NCBI GenBank assembly: GCA_963920765.1 | Contig: OY987244.1 | Span: 30,050,358-30,114,357 of the forward strand | Source: Ulota crispa | Taxonomy: Eukaryota > Streptophyta > Bryopsida > Orthotrichales > Orthotrichaceae | DNA length: 64,000 nt | Direction: 5' to 3' | Notes under the pieces: model-generated | Told to the model about the DNA's origin: nothing | The model's database searches: none | The model's input: only the letters and a program-made list of their open reading frames with translations | Translations under genes and position numbers: made by a program | Part shown: in pieces, positions 1-12,600 of the stretch | How positions within the stretch are numbered: the first letter of the stretch is position 1 | How the letters are laid out: the number at the start of each line of letters is the position of its first letter

Positions 1-88
1 GTACATTCAATAGTGGATTTAATGTGAAAAATGGAGAAACAAAAAAGAAGTAGGCAAATGAGGCAATGCGCAGCGTAGCAAGATTATT

Positions 89-175
<87 letters not shown>

Positions 176-440
176 CACTAGTGGAATTGGACCCATGCAA
201 GGGAATTGGTTTTACAAAATTGGTGCTTTCTTTTTAATCTCTTAAGACCTTGCTTGGACCAAAGATTTCCCTCCAAATTTGTGCCACTTGGGCACCATGT
301 CATTTAAACACGTTTTGGACCCAACCTTAGTGTGAACACCTCAGGTCCAATTTCCAATTCTTGACAGATAGGATTGCTCAATTTTGAAGTCTCTTAGAAT
401 TGAACTTAAGTGTAAACCCGGCCTAAACAAAGAGGCCAAT
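1..440. repeat. AT microsatellite and unassigned repeat-like DNA
   Basis: An (AT)n tract runs from about 93 to 159 and passes directly into a T run ending near 176. From about 180 to 430 the sequence contains phrases (TTAGTGTGAACACC, AAGTGTAAACCCGG) that resemble the ends of the GGGGCRGTTCACACTA repeat family seen at 9.9 and 60 kb, so it may be a decayed copy. No coding signal was seen. Confidence 0.6.
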
Positions 441-582
441 CACTAGTAGAAAAACATTAATAAACAACTAGGTCACAACAGTTATACAATAATACAATAA
501 TTATGAAATGACTACAAAATGACTCAATTACATTTTTACAATTGTTGTGACCTAGTCATTTATTGCTACTTTTCTACTGGTG
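441..582. mobile_element. CACTA-type MITE, 142 bp
   Basis: The element starts CACTAGTAGAAAAA and ends TTTTCTACTGGTG, which are inverted copies of each other with one mismatch. It is flanked by a 3-bp direct repeat, AAT, on both sides. CACTA termini plus a 3-bp target duplication define the En/Spm (CACTA) superfamily. The interior (CTAGGTCACAAC...GTTGTGACCTAG) is also inverted, so the whole unit can fold into a hairpin. There is no coding capacity; it would depend on a transposase encoded elsewhere. Confidence 0.85.
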
Positions 583-2429
583 AATATCTTGAAGAGATTT
601 AGTGAGTACCTACCTCAATTAAAAAACATGTTGAGGGTGTCACGTTACAAAGGCTACATTGCCAAGTTGCTATTCTAGCAACAAGAAAAGGTTGTGATCA
701 AAACTCTATTTTTTGTGGAACAAGTCAATACTGAGGCATGCCACTACTTCACACTAGAAAGATAGAATTCACCCAAATTAGTGTGAAATCTTGCACTATT
801 CAAACTCTTGCATAATTGCATTGATTGTAATCACTTCTAATGTGTATGGGACCCTAGTTTGTCAAAGTTGTCCTACTTTTGATCTAATTAAACTAGTGAA
901 TATTGAAACATAGCAATGTTGTATTAATTCCTAATAATATTATTTTCATTTTCTCAAAGATAATAAATTTAGAGGCTTTTGATTTTGGCCTCTTGCTAAA
1001 AAGATAAATGAGTATACTTGTGAAAAGTCCTCTACAATTTAGAACATAAGATAGTAGAAGAATATGTATACTATATACTAAGTGGGAGGATTTCTCTAAG
1101 TGCGCCCTTTTCTAGTACCTTCTAGAATTTTTCATTATAAGTTCAAGCAACAAAGGATGCCCAAGATACAGAACACCAAGTGTCCTACAACCATGTCCAT
1201 TTCCAAAGTTTTGTAGAACTTTTTGCTGAAAGTTGAAACAATAAAAGATGCCCCAAATATAGAACACCAAACGCCCTCCAACCATGTGCTAGAAATCAAT
1301 AAAATGCCAAGTGCCTCCTAGCAAAATATATAAGAGTAGCATTGTGATGAAAACAATTGGTATTGTTGATTTCAAAAAATGATCAAAATGATGGTGCTTG
1401 TGGATTAAATTCTACACCAATTGTGAGATATTGATTTTTTATATTTGTATAATACATCAAGATTAGATTCTAGACCAATTGATTTGTGAGGTCTCAATTT
1501 TTTATAAATTTGAATGTTGCATTACTCATATATGTCCTACTCACGCAAAGCGTGTGCCTCTATACTAGTATGAATTGAAGAGCCAATAGTATTAGTTGCA
1601 AAATTGAAATCAATCCTTGCCATATTACTTCAGGTAGTTCATTTTCTATTGCTAACTTAGAATACATTTTAACTATTAGATTATATTTTCTTGCATGGAT
1701 TCAAATGACACCCCAACTTGGTTATTGAATAACACTATGTTACAATGTCAATCAACTTAAACTTAGAAATTACCTAAAACACCATATTTGTTATAATGAG
1801 AGAATGGGGACCTCTCAAAATAATCATTAAAATGAGAGTTTTCAACTCAAATTGATATATAACCTTTCAATTTTAGGTCAAATTTGAAAGGTTTTATGTC
1901 ACTTCAGCTCAATTGACCTAAAACTTTTTGTAAAATTGCCTTAAAACTTGTTAATTTCAGGTTGTATTTCCTTTAAATTACTCTCATTTCACTAGAAAAC
2001 TCTCATTATAACAAATATGGTGTTCTAATGTCAAGGATATTAAAATTCATTTGAGCAAGGGTTGTAGAGAACCGCCACTTCATGTATTGTGAACCAATGA
2101 ATATTTTTCTATACAATAAAATGACAAATGGGAAATAAGTGTGATTTTAAAATCTAATTATAGTTCATGGAAAAATAAGCAAAGTTTGTGAAAATTGGTT
2201 GCATATTGGGAAGGACATTAACTAATTAAGTTCAAAAAACTCTCCAAACTTTTTTTGGCTGCACATTGGCACAAGGAGTTGCAATATTCATTGAATAAAG
2301 ATTTGTACTAATTAAATCTAAAAGTATGTCAATGTGGTAAACTGAAATTCAAAACAATTTACTGATGATCACCCAGAGAAACTTGCAATTGATGCTTATA
2401 AATGGATCATCCATTGAACAAACTAATAC
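583..2429. other. no gene seen (about 1.85 kb)
   Basis: This stretch is AT-rich without a convincing reading frame or RNA gene. A partial inverted repeat involving AACACCATATTTGTTATAATGAGAG near 1779-1803 and its reverse complement near 2000-2025 suggests another decayed foldback element. Confidence 0.5.
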
Positions 2430-3082
2430 TTAACCCCTAAATGCCCAAGCAAGTAGATTTGGGTCTTTACAAAATTTTGAAGATGAATAAAATCTTATCA
2501 AATCATTATTTTCAGTATTTCTTTTTCAATATAAGTTTTTTTTGAAGTCTACTTTCAACATCAAAAATCTGATTTTGAAAATGAGAGTTGATGATTTTTC
2601 TACTCAAGATTTTGTACAAGGGTGTCCATTGCAATCTTGAGTTTTCTAGTGTTGGAAGATCTTGAAAATGAGCCTCAAATACACTAGAGCGTGGAGAAAA
2701 AATCACACTTGAAACCCATTTAATAAAAATGTAGGGATAGATTTTTAAAACCGCAAATTGATCAAAGTTAGGCATGTAATGACCTTAAACCTCATATTTT
2801 TTTGGTGGCCAACTTTTTAGATTTGACATGTGAAATGAGGATTAGAAGACATTAAGTCACTTTTGCAATTTTAATACCCTCATGTTCAAATGTTATAATC
2901 TTTCTAACTATAAGTGATATCGTTATGTTTTCTTTTTCCATGTAATCTTTAACATGTTTAGTTTAAATTTGTATGGTTACAATTGAAAAAAACTTGATGA
3001 AATTTATGAAAAGGTTAGCTGATTGTTCAATTTCATGGATAGTCCAAGAAACTCAAATAGGGCTTGGGCATTTAGGGGTTAA
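2430..3082. mobile_element. TTAA-flanked element, 645-bp body, 17-bp perfect TIRs
   Basis: The body (2434-3078) begins CCCCTAAATGCCCAAGC and ends with its exact reverse complement, and both ends abut TTAA. The TTAA flanks read as the target-site duplication, giving the piggyBac-like arrangement TTAA-CCC...GGG-TTAA. An 87-codon minus-strand frame inside (2512-2775) has no recognisable domain and is probably incidental. The same 17-bp termini, differing only in the last base, bound the element at 7134-8137, so the two are siblings. Superfamily assignment is inferred from ends and target site only. Confidence 0.85.
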
Positions 3083-3480
3083 AAACGTTAAACCAAAAAG
3101 TTTGATTTTTTTTTCATAAATTTATAAATATTGAGTATTATTTAGTGAATTTCATATGATTGTTCCACAATAAATCTAAAACGTACAACTTGACCCTTGA
3201 TGTTTTACATTTTCTTTTACTAAATTGAAATTTGAACAGTCATTTTTCAAACAAGGCAAATCAATTTAGAGGTGAATTGTTATAAGAAGAGTTACAAATT
3301 AAAAGATGTTGATGGATTTTTGTATTGAAATCTTTGAAGCCAAAAAGAAAAAGACATGATGTTTGTTCAACAATTAAAATAATATATAAATTTAATATAG
3401 ATGACCCTAAAATGATGACTTGATTTTTTTAAGATTCACAATAAAATTAGAATTTTTCACATTAATTGCTGCAAATGATT

Positions 3481-3905
3481 TTAACCCTTAAACGACCAAC
3501 CAACCATAGTACATAACATAATATAATATATTTTTCTTGTATTTGGAATGCGTCCACACCTTTATTACATTTGAGATCAACAAAGAAGTTAGAATACAAA
3601 TCAATGTGGTTCTAATGAGCTAGTCAAGATTCCAAATGAAAACTTTTTCACTATAAGAAAAAGGGCCTTTTTTGAATAAGGGTTATGACTACCAAAATAA
3701 ATTATTTATGACTACATGTGGTCATAAATTAAACACTTGATTGACACTTGACTAGTCAAAAAGTCCTAGTTGTTTTAGTCATTTTGGTAGTCATAACCCT
3801 TAGTCAAAAAGGCCCTTTTTCTTGTAGTGTTTGTTGGTAGCAAATGCCAGTTATACAACAGCGTACATACTATGTACTACGGTTGGCTGGTTGTTTTAGG
3901 GTTGA
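3481..3905. mobile_element. TTAA-type MITE carrying a nested CACTA MITE
   Basis: The left end is TTAA then CCCTTAAACGACCAACC; the right end is an imperfect inverted copy (GGTTGGCTGGTTGTTTTAGGG) followed by TTGA, taken as a mutated TTAA. The interior (for example CCACACCTTTATTACATTTGAGA and GCGTACATACTATG) is shared with the elements at 14.2 kb and 30.8 kb, so these three are one subfamily. A CACTA MITE at 3649-3829 has inserted into it, so this copy predates that insertion. Confidence 0.75.
3649..3829. mobile_element. CACTA-type MITE, 181 bp, nested
   Basis: The ends are CACTATAAGAAAAAGGGCC and GGCCCTTTTTCTTGTAGTG, inverted with one mismatch, flanked by TTT on both sides as a 3-bp duplication. 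An inner inverted pair (AAGGGTTATGACTACC / GGTAGTCATAACCCTT) extends the hairpin. It sits inside the TTAA-type element at 3481-3905. Confidence 0.88.
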
Positions 3906-3940
3906 GGTTGGGAATAATAAGAATCTAAATTTCTATTCTA

Positions 3941-6570
3941 CACTAGTAGAAAATTTTATAGAAAATCAACAGAATTTCAACTCGAATATGTTGATTTTTT
4001 CTATGACTTTGGTCAAGTTGATTTGGATACTTTTCAACAAGAGTTTGTTGTTTTTTTGTTGATTTTTTGTTGATTTTCTATTGTTTGTTGATAATTTTTG
4101 CTTATTTTGCTGTTAGTTTTTGTTTTTTTAATCAAAACTTTCTTTTTCACAATTTTTATTTTTATTTTTTAAAGTAGAAATAATAAAAGCTAAAATCAAA
4201 ATCAGCCAGCCAGGGCTGCAGCCGCAGCAGCCGCGGCCGAGGGCAATGGGGCCAGGGGTCGAACCCCGGACCTCCAATACCCCACTACTCTCCTTACGTT
4301 AAACTCTATGAGCACTACATCATAATTGCACATGCGTGTACATCTGGATATGAAAAATTTATTTGTACACTACAGATGAACTACTTTGCAAAGTCAGTAG
4401 ACTTTGAAGCCTATTTCGGCCTAGTAGAAGACATTTTTTTGAAAAGTTCAAAATTACAAGAAGGTGCTTAATGTATTCTACTTTCACCTCCGACAATTTT
4501 TTTCAGATTTAAGATCTTTAATCAAAAGTTATGAGCAAAACTCAAAGAAGGTGTTCCAAAGTTTTAAAAAATTATTTATTTCCACCCCTTTGATTTTTGT
4601 TTATAACTTTTGATTGAAATACATAAATCTCAAAATAATTGTTGCACATGAGGGTTGGCTTCATTTCTATAAAAAATTAGTTTTATTTTTTTTGAAAACA
4701 AAACTTTTATTAGGTTAAAGTAGCCTCCATAGTTTACTAGCTTCAAAAAACATCAAATTTTGAATAGTCATGGAATTAAAAAGTTGTAATCATACAATCA
4801 ATATTTTAAAGTACCCAAAAGATTAAAAAAGATTCTATAATGTTTTGAAGCCTTATAAATCTTTTTTAAAAATTCCAAAAATATTTCATAAGATTTTAAT
4901 GTTTTTTGTTGATCTAATTCATAAAAGAAGGGGAAATATTAAGAATTTTCTTTGGTTGTTTCAGAATATTAAATTTACCCCTCAATGATTTAAAATATCT
5001 AAAATACTCTTGTTTTTTGTCAAAGTATCAATTCTACCCCTTTTATTTTGAGATAATATCAAAAATGCTCTTTTATTTTGAAATAGCAAATATACTCTTG
5101 TGTTATATGAAATATAAAAATTCCCCTTTGGTTTTATGTAAGAATATCAATTAAACTATACTCTTGATTATTTTTGAGGCTATTGCAAGTTCCTGTAATT
5201 CACTTTTTTTATTATAAATTTTTGTAACTACTCGAACGACAATGGAAATTACTAAAAATAGCGGCAAGTTAATTGTAAACTCAATCTTATAGTCAAGTTG
5301 TTCAAATTCTTTGTAAGATTTCTGCATATAAATTTATTATTGCAAAAACTATTGCATCAATTGCATAGTGATTTTTATTTTTAATATAAGATTTGAAATA
5401 GAATTGCACTAAAAAGGTATAAAAAACTAGAGGTATTTAGGATATTTTCAAAATCTAAGAATAAAGATTAACAGGCATTATTACACAAAACCAAAGATAG
5501 ATTCTTTTTTTTTCAAATTACACAAGGATTTATTTGATAATTTAAAATAGTTGAGGAACATTTTTAATATTTTCCTAGTAGATTAGAGGCATTGTCGATA
5601 TTTTTGCAAAAAGTCAAGGGTAATTTTGATACTTTTAATCTTTGAGGGACATATATGATTTTATGAAAGAATTGAGGGGCATCATTTATATTTTTTCATA
5701 AAGAAATTTTGATATTTAAAACAACAAATGTTGTACTTTTTATATAAATCTTTGTTGAGTTAATGAAGTTGTGTCCAAAAGTGTTCAGATCAACAAAAAA
5801 TTGTTGATTTTTTGTTGTTTTGTTCTGTCCAAAAGTGTCCACATTAACAAAAAAACTGTTGAGTATCTATTGTTTTGGTCATGTTTTTAGTAGACTTTAA
5901 AGGCTATTAATGTTAAACCATAACAAATTGTGGAAAATGAAGAAAAAAACCATACTAATAATAATAAAAGATTATAATTTCTTGAAAATTTCTTTTATCT
6001 TTCAAATATTCAAAACATTTTCATGTAGTCCAAAAAGATTCTAGAAAGATTTCAAAAACAACCCAAACTATTCTAATAGTTTTTTATGAAAAATATTTTA
6101 AAGTATTTTAATGAATTACAAAAAGATTCTAAAATATCTCTAATTAAGTCTAAGAGATTATATTTTTGTAAAGATTTTGAAGTCTTTAAACAAATTTCAT
6201 AATTAAAGATTTCAAAATGATTATCAAAGATTCTAGAATAGATTCTCAAAGATTCCAAAAAAAAATCTTAGAGATCCTCAAAGGTTCCAAAAAGATTCTC
6301 AAAGATTCCCAAAGATTCTCAAAGGTTCTCAAAGATTCTTAAAGATTTTGAAAAGATATTCAAAGATTCTCAAAGCTTCTCAAAGATTTCAAAAAGATTC
6401 CAAAAAGATTCCAAAATTTTTGTTGATTTATATAATGGTGTCCAAATCAACAGAACATATTTAGTTTTTTTACAGAATCCTGTTAAATTAATCAATTAGC
6501 ATGGGCAAGTGCCCAAAACAACAAGAAACTGTTGATTTTTTGTTGTTTTGGACAAAGTTTTCTACTAGTG
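3941..6570. mobile_element. non-autonomous CACTA element, about 2.6 kb
   Basis: The termini CACTAGTAGAAAATTTT and AAAGTTTTCTACTAGTG are inverted, and CTA flanks each side as the 3-bp duplication. Subterminal regions repeat short GTTGATTTTTTGTTG-like words, as expected for CACTA subterminal transposase-binding arrays. No transposase was found: the longest frames are under 75 codons. Around 4200-4330 lies a GC-rich segment containing a tRNA B-box-like motif in reverse (GGGGTTCGACCCC on the minus strand), possibly a captured tRNA-derived sequence. The core resembles 42957-44700 in inverse orientation. Confidence 0.8.
6240..6420. repeat. short tandem repeat, AAAGATTCTC-like units
   Basis: About 180 bp consist of roughly 10-11-bp units of the type AAAGATTCTC / AAAGATTCCA with frequent single-base changes. 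It lies inside the 2.6-kb CACTA element, near its right subterminal region. Confidence 0.8.
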
Positions 6571-6596
6571 CTACAAGCATTGTCGCCCACAATCCA

Positions 6597-6959
6597 TTGA
6601 CCCCTAAATCCCAAGGTGCATGTTTTTTGTTTGCAGGCTGCAAAAAAACACTTTGTAGAACATAAATATAGTAGTTTTCATCTTTCTTTTTTCAAAAGTG
6701 ATCATAAACACATGGACCATCATGGAAGGTAAAAAAACCTCACCAAATATACTCATATTTTTAGGTAACCTCAATTAGAAGTTTTGGAGACATGGTGTTA
6801 AGTCCAATGCTGTCCTTTTTGCAATTTTCATGAGGGCGTCATGCACTATTGACTTTTGTAACTTTAGGAAACAATCCTATAAAATGGGCACTTGTCTTGG
6901 CACTAAAGTGCTACAGCACAGGGTAGATTGCGGTTACTATTGCAACATTTAAGGGTTAA
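6597..6959. mobile_element. probable TTAA-type element, diverged, 355-bp body
   Basis: The left end reads CCCCTAAATCCCAAGG after TTGA (a likely mutated TTAA); the right end reads AACATTTAAGGG followed by TTAA. The ends pair over about nine bases, so this is an older or less certain member of the CCCCTAAA family. It begins 27 bp past the CACTA element. Confidence 0.55.
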
Positions 6960-7610
6960 GAATGTTAAGGTAACCTACCCCATACCTGAGCGGTCCCCAA
7001 CACTGCACTTTACATTTGGGGTGTTCTCCACACACTCTTGAACCCAAAGTGGAGCAATGAATGTCACTTCCACAAGCAAATCTTGCCACATATCAACTTA
7101 GTAGCTATTTTGGGAGGGTCGGGATTGAGATTGTTAACCCCTAAATGCCCAAGGGTGTTTTTCTTGTTTTTGGAAGGTAGTTTTGAAGTTTTTGAATTGT
7201 CCTTGTAAGATCATCATTAAACATCAAAACAAAATTGCAACTGTTGAATCTTGAACTTCAAGGTTTCTAGATGGCACTACCAAAAAAAAAATCCAAAATG
7301 GCTACACGGATTTTAAGATATTTGTGATTGAATGATGATGAGTATGGAATTTTTTGCTTTTTTTGGAGTTGCCCAAAACTTTTAATGCAAATTGGCAACT
7401 TTTGGATACAAAATTGGGAAACAACCACTTAGGATGCTTTAGTGTTTGTTGTTACTTCAAAACCAATGGCCCTCCTTCCAAATCCAAGACCACAATTTCA
7501 CAAATGAGCTTGCAACGCAATTGTTAAAATGCAATCATCTAATACAAAGAAATTTTCAGCTTCAATTATTGACCAAAAATCATTATGAATGAAAGAAAAT
7601 TCAACGGTGA

Positions 7611-7988
7611 ATGGATTCTAATTTTAATAACAAAGATATTCCAAGTGAAATTAGTCCCAAAGCACTTTTAGATTTTGTTAAATATCAAAATTTCAGTAAA
7701 AATGCCCTTATTGCCCAAGGGAGTGCCCAAGGGAAATCTTCACCTTTTGCTCAACTTGGTGCCCGTCTTTTCAATGTGGCAACTTCTCATAGGCTCTGTG
7801 ACACTATTCATGACACTATTCACAACACTATTCACGACACTATTCACAACACTATTCACGACACTATTCACAACACTATTCACGACACTATTCACAACAC
7901 TATTCACGACTCTATTCATGATAGAAAATGTATGCTTTTAGTTAACCTTCCACCAAAAACAAATGGAATAAGATATGAAGGAAATTGA
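7611..7988 (+). CDS. open frame of 125 codons inside the TTAA-type element; coding status doubtful
   Basis: The frame begins MDSNFNNKDIPSE and after about 65 residues enters a repeat of the words HDTIH and HNTIH encoded by the minisatellite. A second frame (7675-7941) is open across the same repeat, because a 12-bp unit without stop codons keeps several frames open. The first 60 residues do not match a family I recognise. It may be the remnant of an element-encoded protein or a chance frame; the second is more likely. Confidence 0.2.
   Translation: MDSNFNNKDIPSEISPKALLDFVKYQNFSKNALIAQGSAQGKSSPFAQLGARLFNVATSHRLCDTIHDTIHNTIHDTIHNTIHDTIHNTIHDTIHNTIHDSIHDRKCMLLVNLPPKTNGIRYEGN
7800..7918. repeat. 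12/24-bp minisatellite (ACTATTCACGAC / ACTATTCACAAC)
   Basis: About ten copies of a 12-bp unit alternate between ACTATTCACGAC and ACTATTCACAAC, giving a 24-bp higher-order repeat. The copies are nearly identical, indicating recent expansion. The array lies wholly inside the TTAA-type element at 7134-8137. Confidence 0.92.
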
Positions 7989-8414
7989 ATTTGAACAATG
8001 AAGCTAACGTCAGTGCGCAACTTTTCCAAAAAAAAAAAAACCTCATAACAATAAAATTTGTACCTTCAACAAGGTTTCAAAGTATCTTGAAATTTTTTGG
8101 ACAACAAAATTTGGTGCCTTGGGCATTTAGGGGTTAAGTACATGTATAAGAACACATCCAAGCAGTTTCAAAGGTAGTCTAGAGTTGCTAATAAGGACCC
8201 TATGAGTTGCAACTTTGCCCTTTAATATAATATAATCTACAATACTTTTTTCCACAAGACGCTCCATGATAGCTTGTTGAAAAGCTAACCCTATGGATTT
8301 TCTCTGAGACCTTAGAGTACCCTAAAATCTTAAACGCTCAAGTATGGGTAAGGTTACCTTATCACAAAGTAGGATCACTCACTACCAAACAAGCTCCCGA
8401 AGGCACAATCCATG

Positions 8415-8733
8415 TAAAGTAGGAACACCCATCCTTGTGAGGGTCCCCATAACCATCACCTCTGAAATCTTGGAAAATCTGTGGAAGTAAATAGATGTAA
8501 TGACAAGGATGTACAATATGTGAACATGAAACCTTAGTGTTGGTTATGGGTGCAATGACAATTTGCTCTTTAAAAATTCACAACTTATTCTCATAGTATC
8601 CAAATAATATATTCAAAAGTGCAAACTCATTATTTTTTTTGTTGCTAATAGGATGTGTTAATTTACTAGATGTTTATTAATAGCCATCATGTTCAAAACC
8701 CTTAAAATCACGCTTATGGGTGTTCCTACCTTA
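8415..8733. mobile_element. TA-flanked MITE, AGGTGGAAGCACCC family, 315 bp
   Basis: The left terminus AAGTAGGAACACCCAT and right terminus ATGGGTGTTCCTACCT are inverted, each bordered by TA. The same terminal pattern with TA borders occurs at 18060-18459 and 39823-40200. A TA target fits the Tc1/mariner superfamily; a TAA/TTA (PIF/Harbinger) reading cannot be ruled out from ends alone. Confidence 0.7.
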
Positions 8734-9605
8734 TTTAGAAAAAGAGAAGAATCATTGCACAACGTTTGAAAAAGAGAAATAGTGCAATTAATAACTTGAC
8801 ATAGGTCTAGAAAAACCTAACAATTAAATTGTGAGCTTTTGTGAACGTTGCATATAACATTCAAATGCCATTCTTCAACTTCAGAACAGGTTTACAAGGG
8901 GTTATTACCTCATCGATACACTACGCAGTCCTCATGTGTAAAAAGATTCAGCATACTATTAAAAGAAACATTGTACTTAATCACAGTACCGATCACATAT
9001 TTTTTTATAAAACCACTCTTCACAAACGTTATTCAAACCTTGTCCTACAGCCATAATAGTTCACAATGAAGTCCTCCAAATTTATATTTTATATTTTGCT
9101 TTGTTACAATGTAATTTTCCTAGGCATTGCAAAATAGGGAGAAGTTTTTTGCAACAATTATTTTTGGCAAGTAGAAGTTCTTGTTCCTTAACGCCCTCAG
9201 CAAATACAAGATTTGGTCCGGCCCTACTTGGTGCGCTTAATCCCACAATATAAGCCTCCTTTCCATAAAATAAATAAATCAGCTATTTTTTTGGTACCTA
9301 TAATCTTCAAAACTACCACAAAGACTCAAAGCTCTCTAGTTAAAACATGGAATAGCCTCAAATTAGCACGAATCTTTTTCTTCATAATTTACAATATCTA
9401 AATGAGAGAGGGCTTAAAATTCCATGTAAGAATTTAGAAATAGGGTATAATACTTACATGTGATGAAAATCTACCATGAATGAAGATTCTTGACATGCCT
9501 ATAAGGAGGTAACGGATGTAAAGTGCTGCTTCTATTCAGTTGGTTTCTAGGTAAGGAATTAAAGCTGAGTTGGGCCAAGCTGGAAATAAATTGCTGGCAA
9601 AAGAC
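8734..9605. other. no gene seen (about 870 bp)
   Basis: Downstream flank of the Sec14-like gene. Short overlapping plus-strand frames at 8841-9069 and 9213-9401 lack domain features and coding-like composition. The gene's 3' untranslated region should lie at the upper end of this interval, but I could not fix its end. Confidence 0.5.
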
Positions 9606-12600
9606 TCAAGCCAAAACTATTTGAGTGGTAGGCTTGAACATGGGCCAATTGGGTGGTTGCGCAGCTTCAAATGGTACCAACTCTTTTAGGCCTCCGTAAA
9701 GAGTGGGAATTTCTTCCTTGCTGATATCCTTCAAAAGAGTGGCTTCTACTGCATGACTATCCACAAACATGATCTGCAAAACCCAAAAGAAAAATCAAAA
9801 AAAGAAAAGAAAAAATTACATCAAGTGTTTGTAATATCAACGTACTAATTTTAATGTAGACGCTAAGGGGCAGTTCCACACTAGTATGCTCTATGTCCCA
9901 ACTTTGCAAATCCCACCTTGATGCAAGATCTCAACTTTGTTTGATAATGAAGGGCAAAATAAAACATTAAAAAAAGATTTTGTATGTTTTAAGCAAAAAA
10001 ATTGGTGGGACTTGGACTCAAGGTTGGGTTTTTGTTTTTGTTCAACTTGACTCTTGCACAAAGTCCCACCTTCTTGGCGCCAAAACTTTCTAAATATACT
10101 ATTGTATAAGCATTTCTATGCAAACCAAGATATGGAACATAGTGTGAATTGCCTAGTCCCAACTTTTGCAAATCAACCGATTGATTTACAAGGATTCATT
10201 GGGAATTGAAACGTGGGACACATTGTATACCACCTTTAAGTTCACTTAATATTTGCGAAGAGAACAATTTACTTTGTGAGTAAAAAGAAATCAATAAATT
10301 TTGGTGTTCTTTTTGTTCTGTTCTTTGTCTTTTTGGAAGAAGAATTTCTTACCTTTGCTTTTGTGACTGGGTCTAGAAAGGGAACCATCATTTTCCAAGC
10401 ACCCCAAAAGATTGTAGGAGCGTGCAGCACAAACACCTTTCCTAATCTTTCTGGATAGTAAGCCTGTAAATGCCATAGACAAAAATGGAGCTCTTTAGTA
10501 AAACATATATGAATAATATATAAAAATTTCTTATTTTTCAAATGTTTTGTTCTATATATTTCCAAGTAAAAACGTTTTTAAGAAAGATAAAAAGGAAATT
10601 TTATCATGTAATCTTTTATGTGTCACATGGGGTGCCTAAAACACAAAAGAAGTAGACAATTTTAATCTTCAAAGTGTGGTCATCAATTATTATTAGCCCT
10701 TTAATGACAAGGCAACCAAAAAGTGGTTAACTCTTAACACTTTTTGACAACCTTTGTTGTTAAAGTGTTCATAGATTATTGGCATGTTTTTTGCAATCAT
10801 TTAATCTCTTGAACTATGGGCAAACTTTCATGTTGGTTCATGATTGTAAAGCTCAAAAATGATATACAAATTTGTAGTGTAAAATTGTTTGTTGTTTCTA
10901 GGTTTCTAGATTCTTGAACAACATAGCAGTTTGCTCTTACTTGTATGGAGGATCATTGTGCTACAAAACTAAAGCTATCGATTGAAAAATTCAACACTAT
11001 TGGTTTACTAACCACTCATTATCTTGTTTTTGCATCTAGCAATTACAAGACTAGGAACGTACACACAAACCAAAGAGCATGAGATGAGGCTTCATCATAC
11101 TACTAAAAGCACAAGGGCCTATGTAATATCACATCTCCAAGACTTCTTGAGATTTTTACTTTACATTCTATCTAACATATGAAAATCCTAATAAATTGTA
11201 ATGGTAAATGTATAGCGTAGCAAGCGCCCATCTCTAATAGAACTTAAATGAAAAAGGGAAATAAATAAAAAAGCTAAAGGATTGTCAGTACCTGTAGACA
11301 CTCATAAGAAGCTAGCCATCCTCGTGGGTCAAGATTCTTGAATTTTACACTCTTTAAATCAACAATGATAGAGAACTTCTCCTCCCCTGGTGGCAAGCTG
11401 CAAGAACAACACACCATCCATACAATTGAGTGGCCTTCTCCAAGGCATTAAACCCCATTATATTGATTGGCACCACAAAAATGTAGTAATTTTAACAAAG
11501 AAAAAAAAACAGGAATTTACAAATAGGGGCACAAAAACAAAACATAAATTATAAATAGAGGCACAAAAACAAAAAAATATTACAAATAGGGTTACAAACA
11601 AAAAAATATTACAAATAGCGTTACAAACAAAAAATATATTACAAATAGGGGTACAATTTCAAATTAATAATATTTATGAGCACAATTTCAAATTTTTAAA
11701 AAGAGATTCCAGTAAAATTTTGGTTTGGACATTGGTTGATATAGATACATCACAATAAATGTTAGCTAAATCCCAAAAACTTAAAAACAATTCCAAATCT
11801 AAATAAAGAAATTTTATTAGGGGTCTTGAAACTATGCCTCTATTTGTAATTATTTTGAAAATTTGCCCTTACCTGTAATATTTTGGGTTTTTGTGCCCCT
11901 ATTTATAAATCCCCCCAAATCAATAGATCATAAGCAAATAGGAAAAAGAAAAGCAAATGGAGAAAAGGAGTCAAAGGCCAATGACGTCACCCCCTACGGG
12001 ATCTTCTTATTGAGAAATTCTTGTTACACCCGAAGCTAAATGGTATACCTAGCTTAGCAACCATTCCGGCCTTAGCACAAACTCTACTTACCCATTTGTC
12101 ATTAAATAGGGATTTATAATTTGTGAAAGTTTTTGAAGAGCATCCTAAAAATCAAGGGTTAGGGGTTTGTAGAGTCAAATTTGGAAGTAGAGACTCTCTA
12201 GTGTGGAGTAGTTGGATTTTTTAGTTAAGCTGGGATAATCCAAAAGCATACAAGTATTCAATAGCTGCTTCAACATATCTAAATGATAAACTAATATTCA
12301 CATTCAATAATAAGATATTGGAATTAGGGCACGGTTTTAGAAAATTCACTAATTAACTTTTGACCTCTTACAAGGTTTTGCACATAATATTCAAACAACT
12401 TCAAACTTTCATGCAAGAAATTTTTTTATGTGCAACTAGGAAATTAGACCTCATTAACACAAAAAAACTTGGATTAGTACTAGATTAACCTACCTTGATA
12501 CAAAGTATGTAACAATTGTAAATTGAAATCCAAGGTTGCAGAAACTCATTCGCAAACTACCTAGCATAGATACAATAGAACTTCTCTAATTAAATGATAT

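Larger units (their letters stand above)
7134..8137. mobile_element. TTAA-flanked element, 996-bp body, with internal minisatellite
   Basis: The body (7138-8133) begins CCCCTAAATGCCCAAGG and ends with its exact reverse complement, flanked by TTAA on each side. It is the largest intact member of this family in the window. It contains the minisatellite at 7800-7918 and a 125-codon open frame (7611-7988) without recognisable transposase motifs. Confidence 0.85.

Noticed and set aside
6240..6420. CRISPR-like repeat array
   Set aside because: Units are about 10 bp without spacers, diverged, and lie inside a plant transposon.
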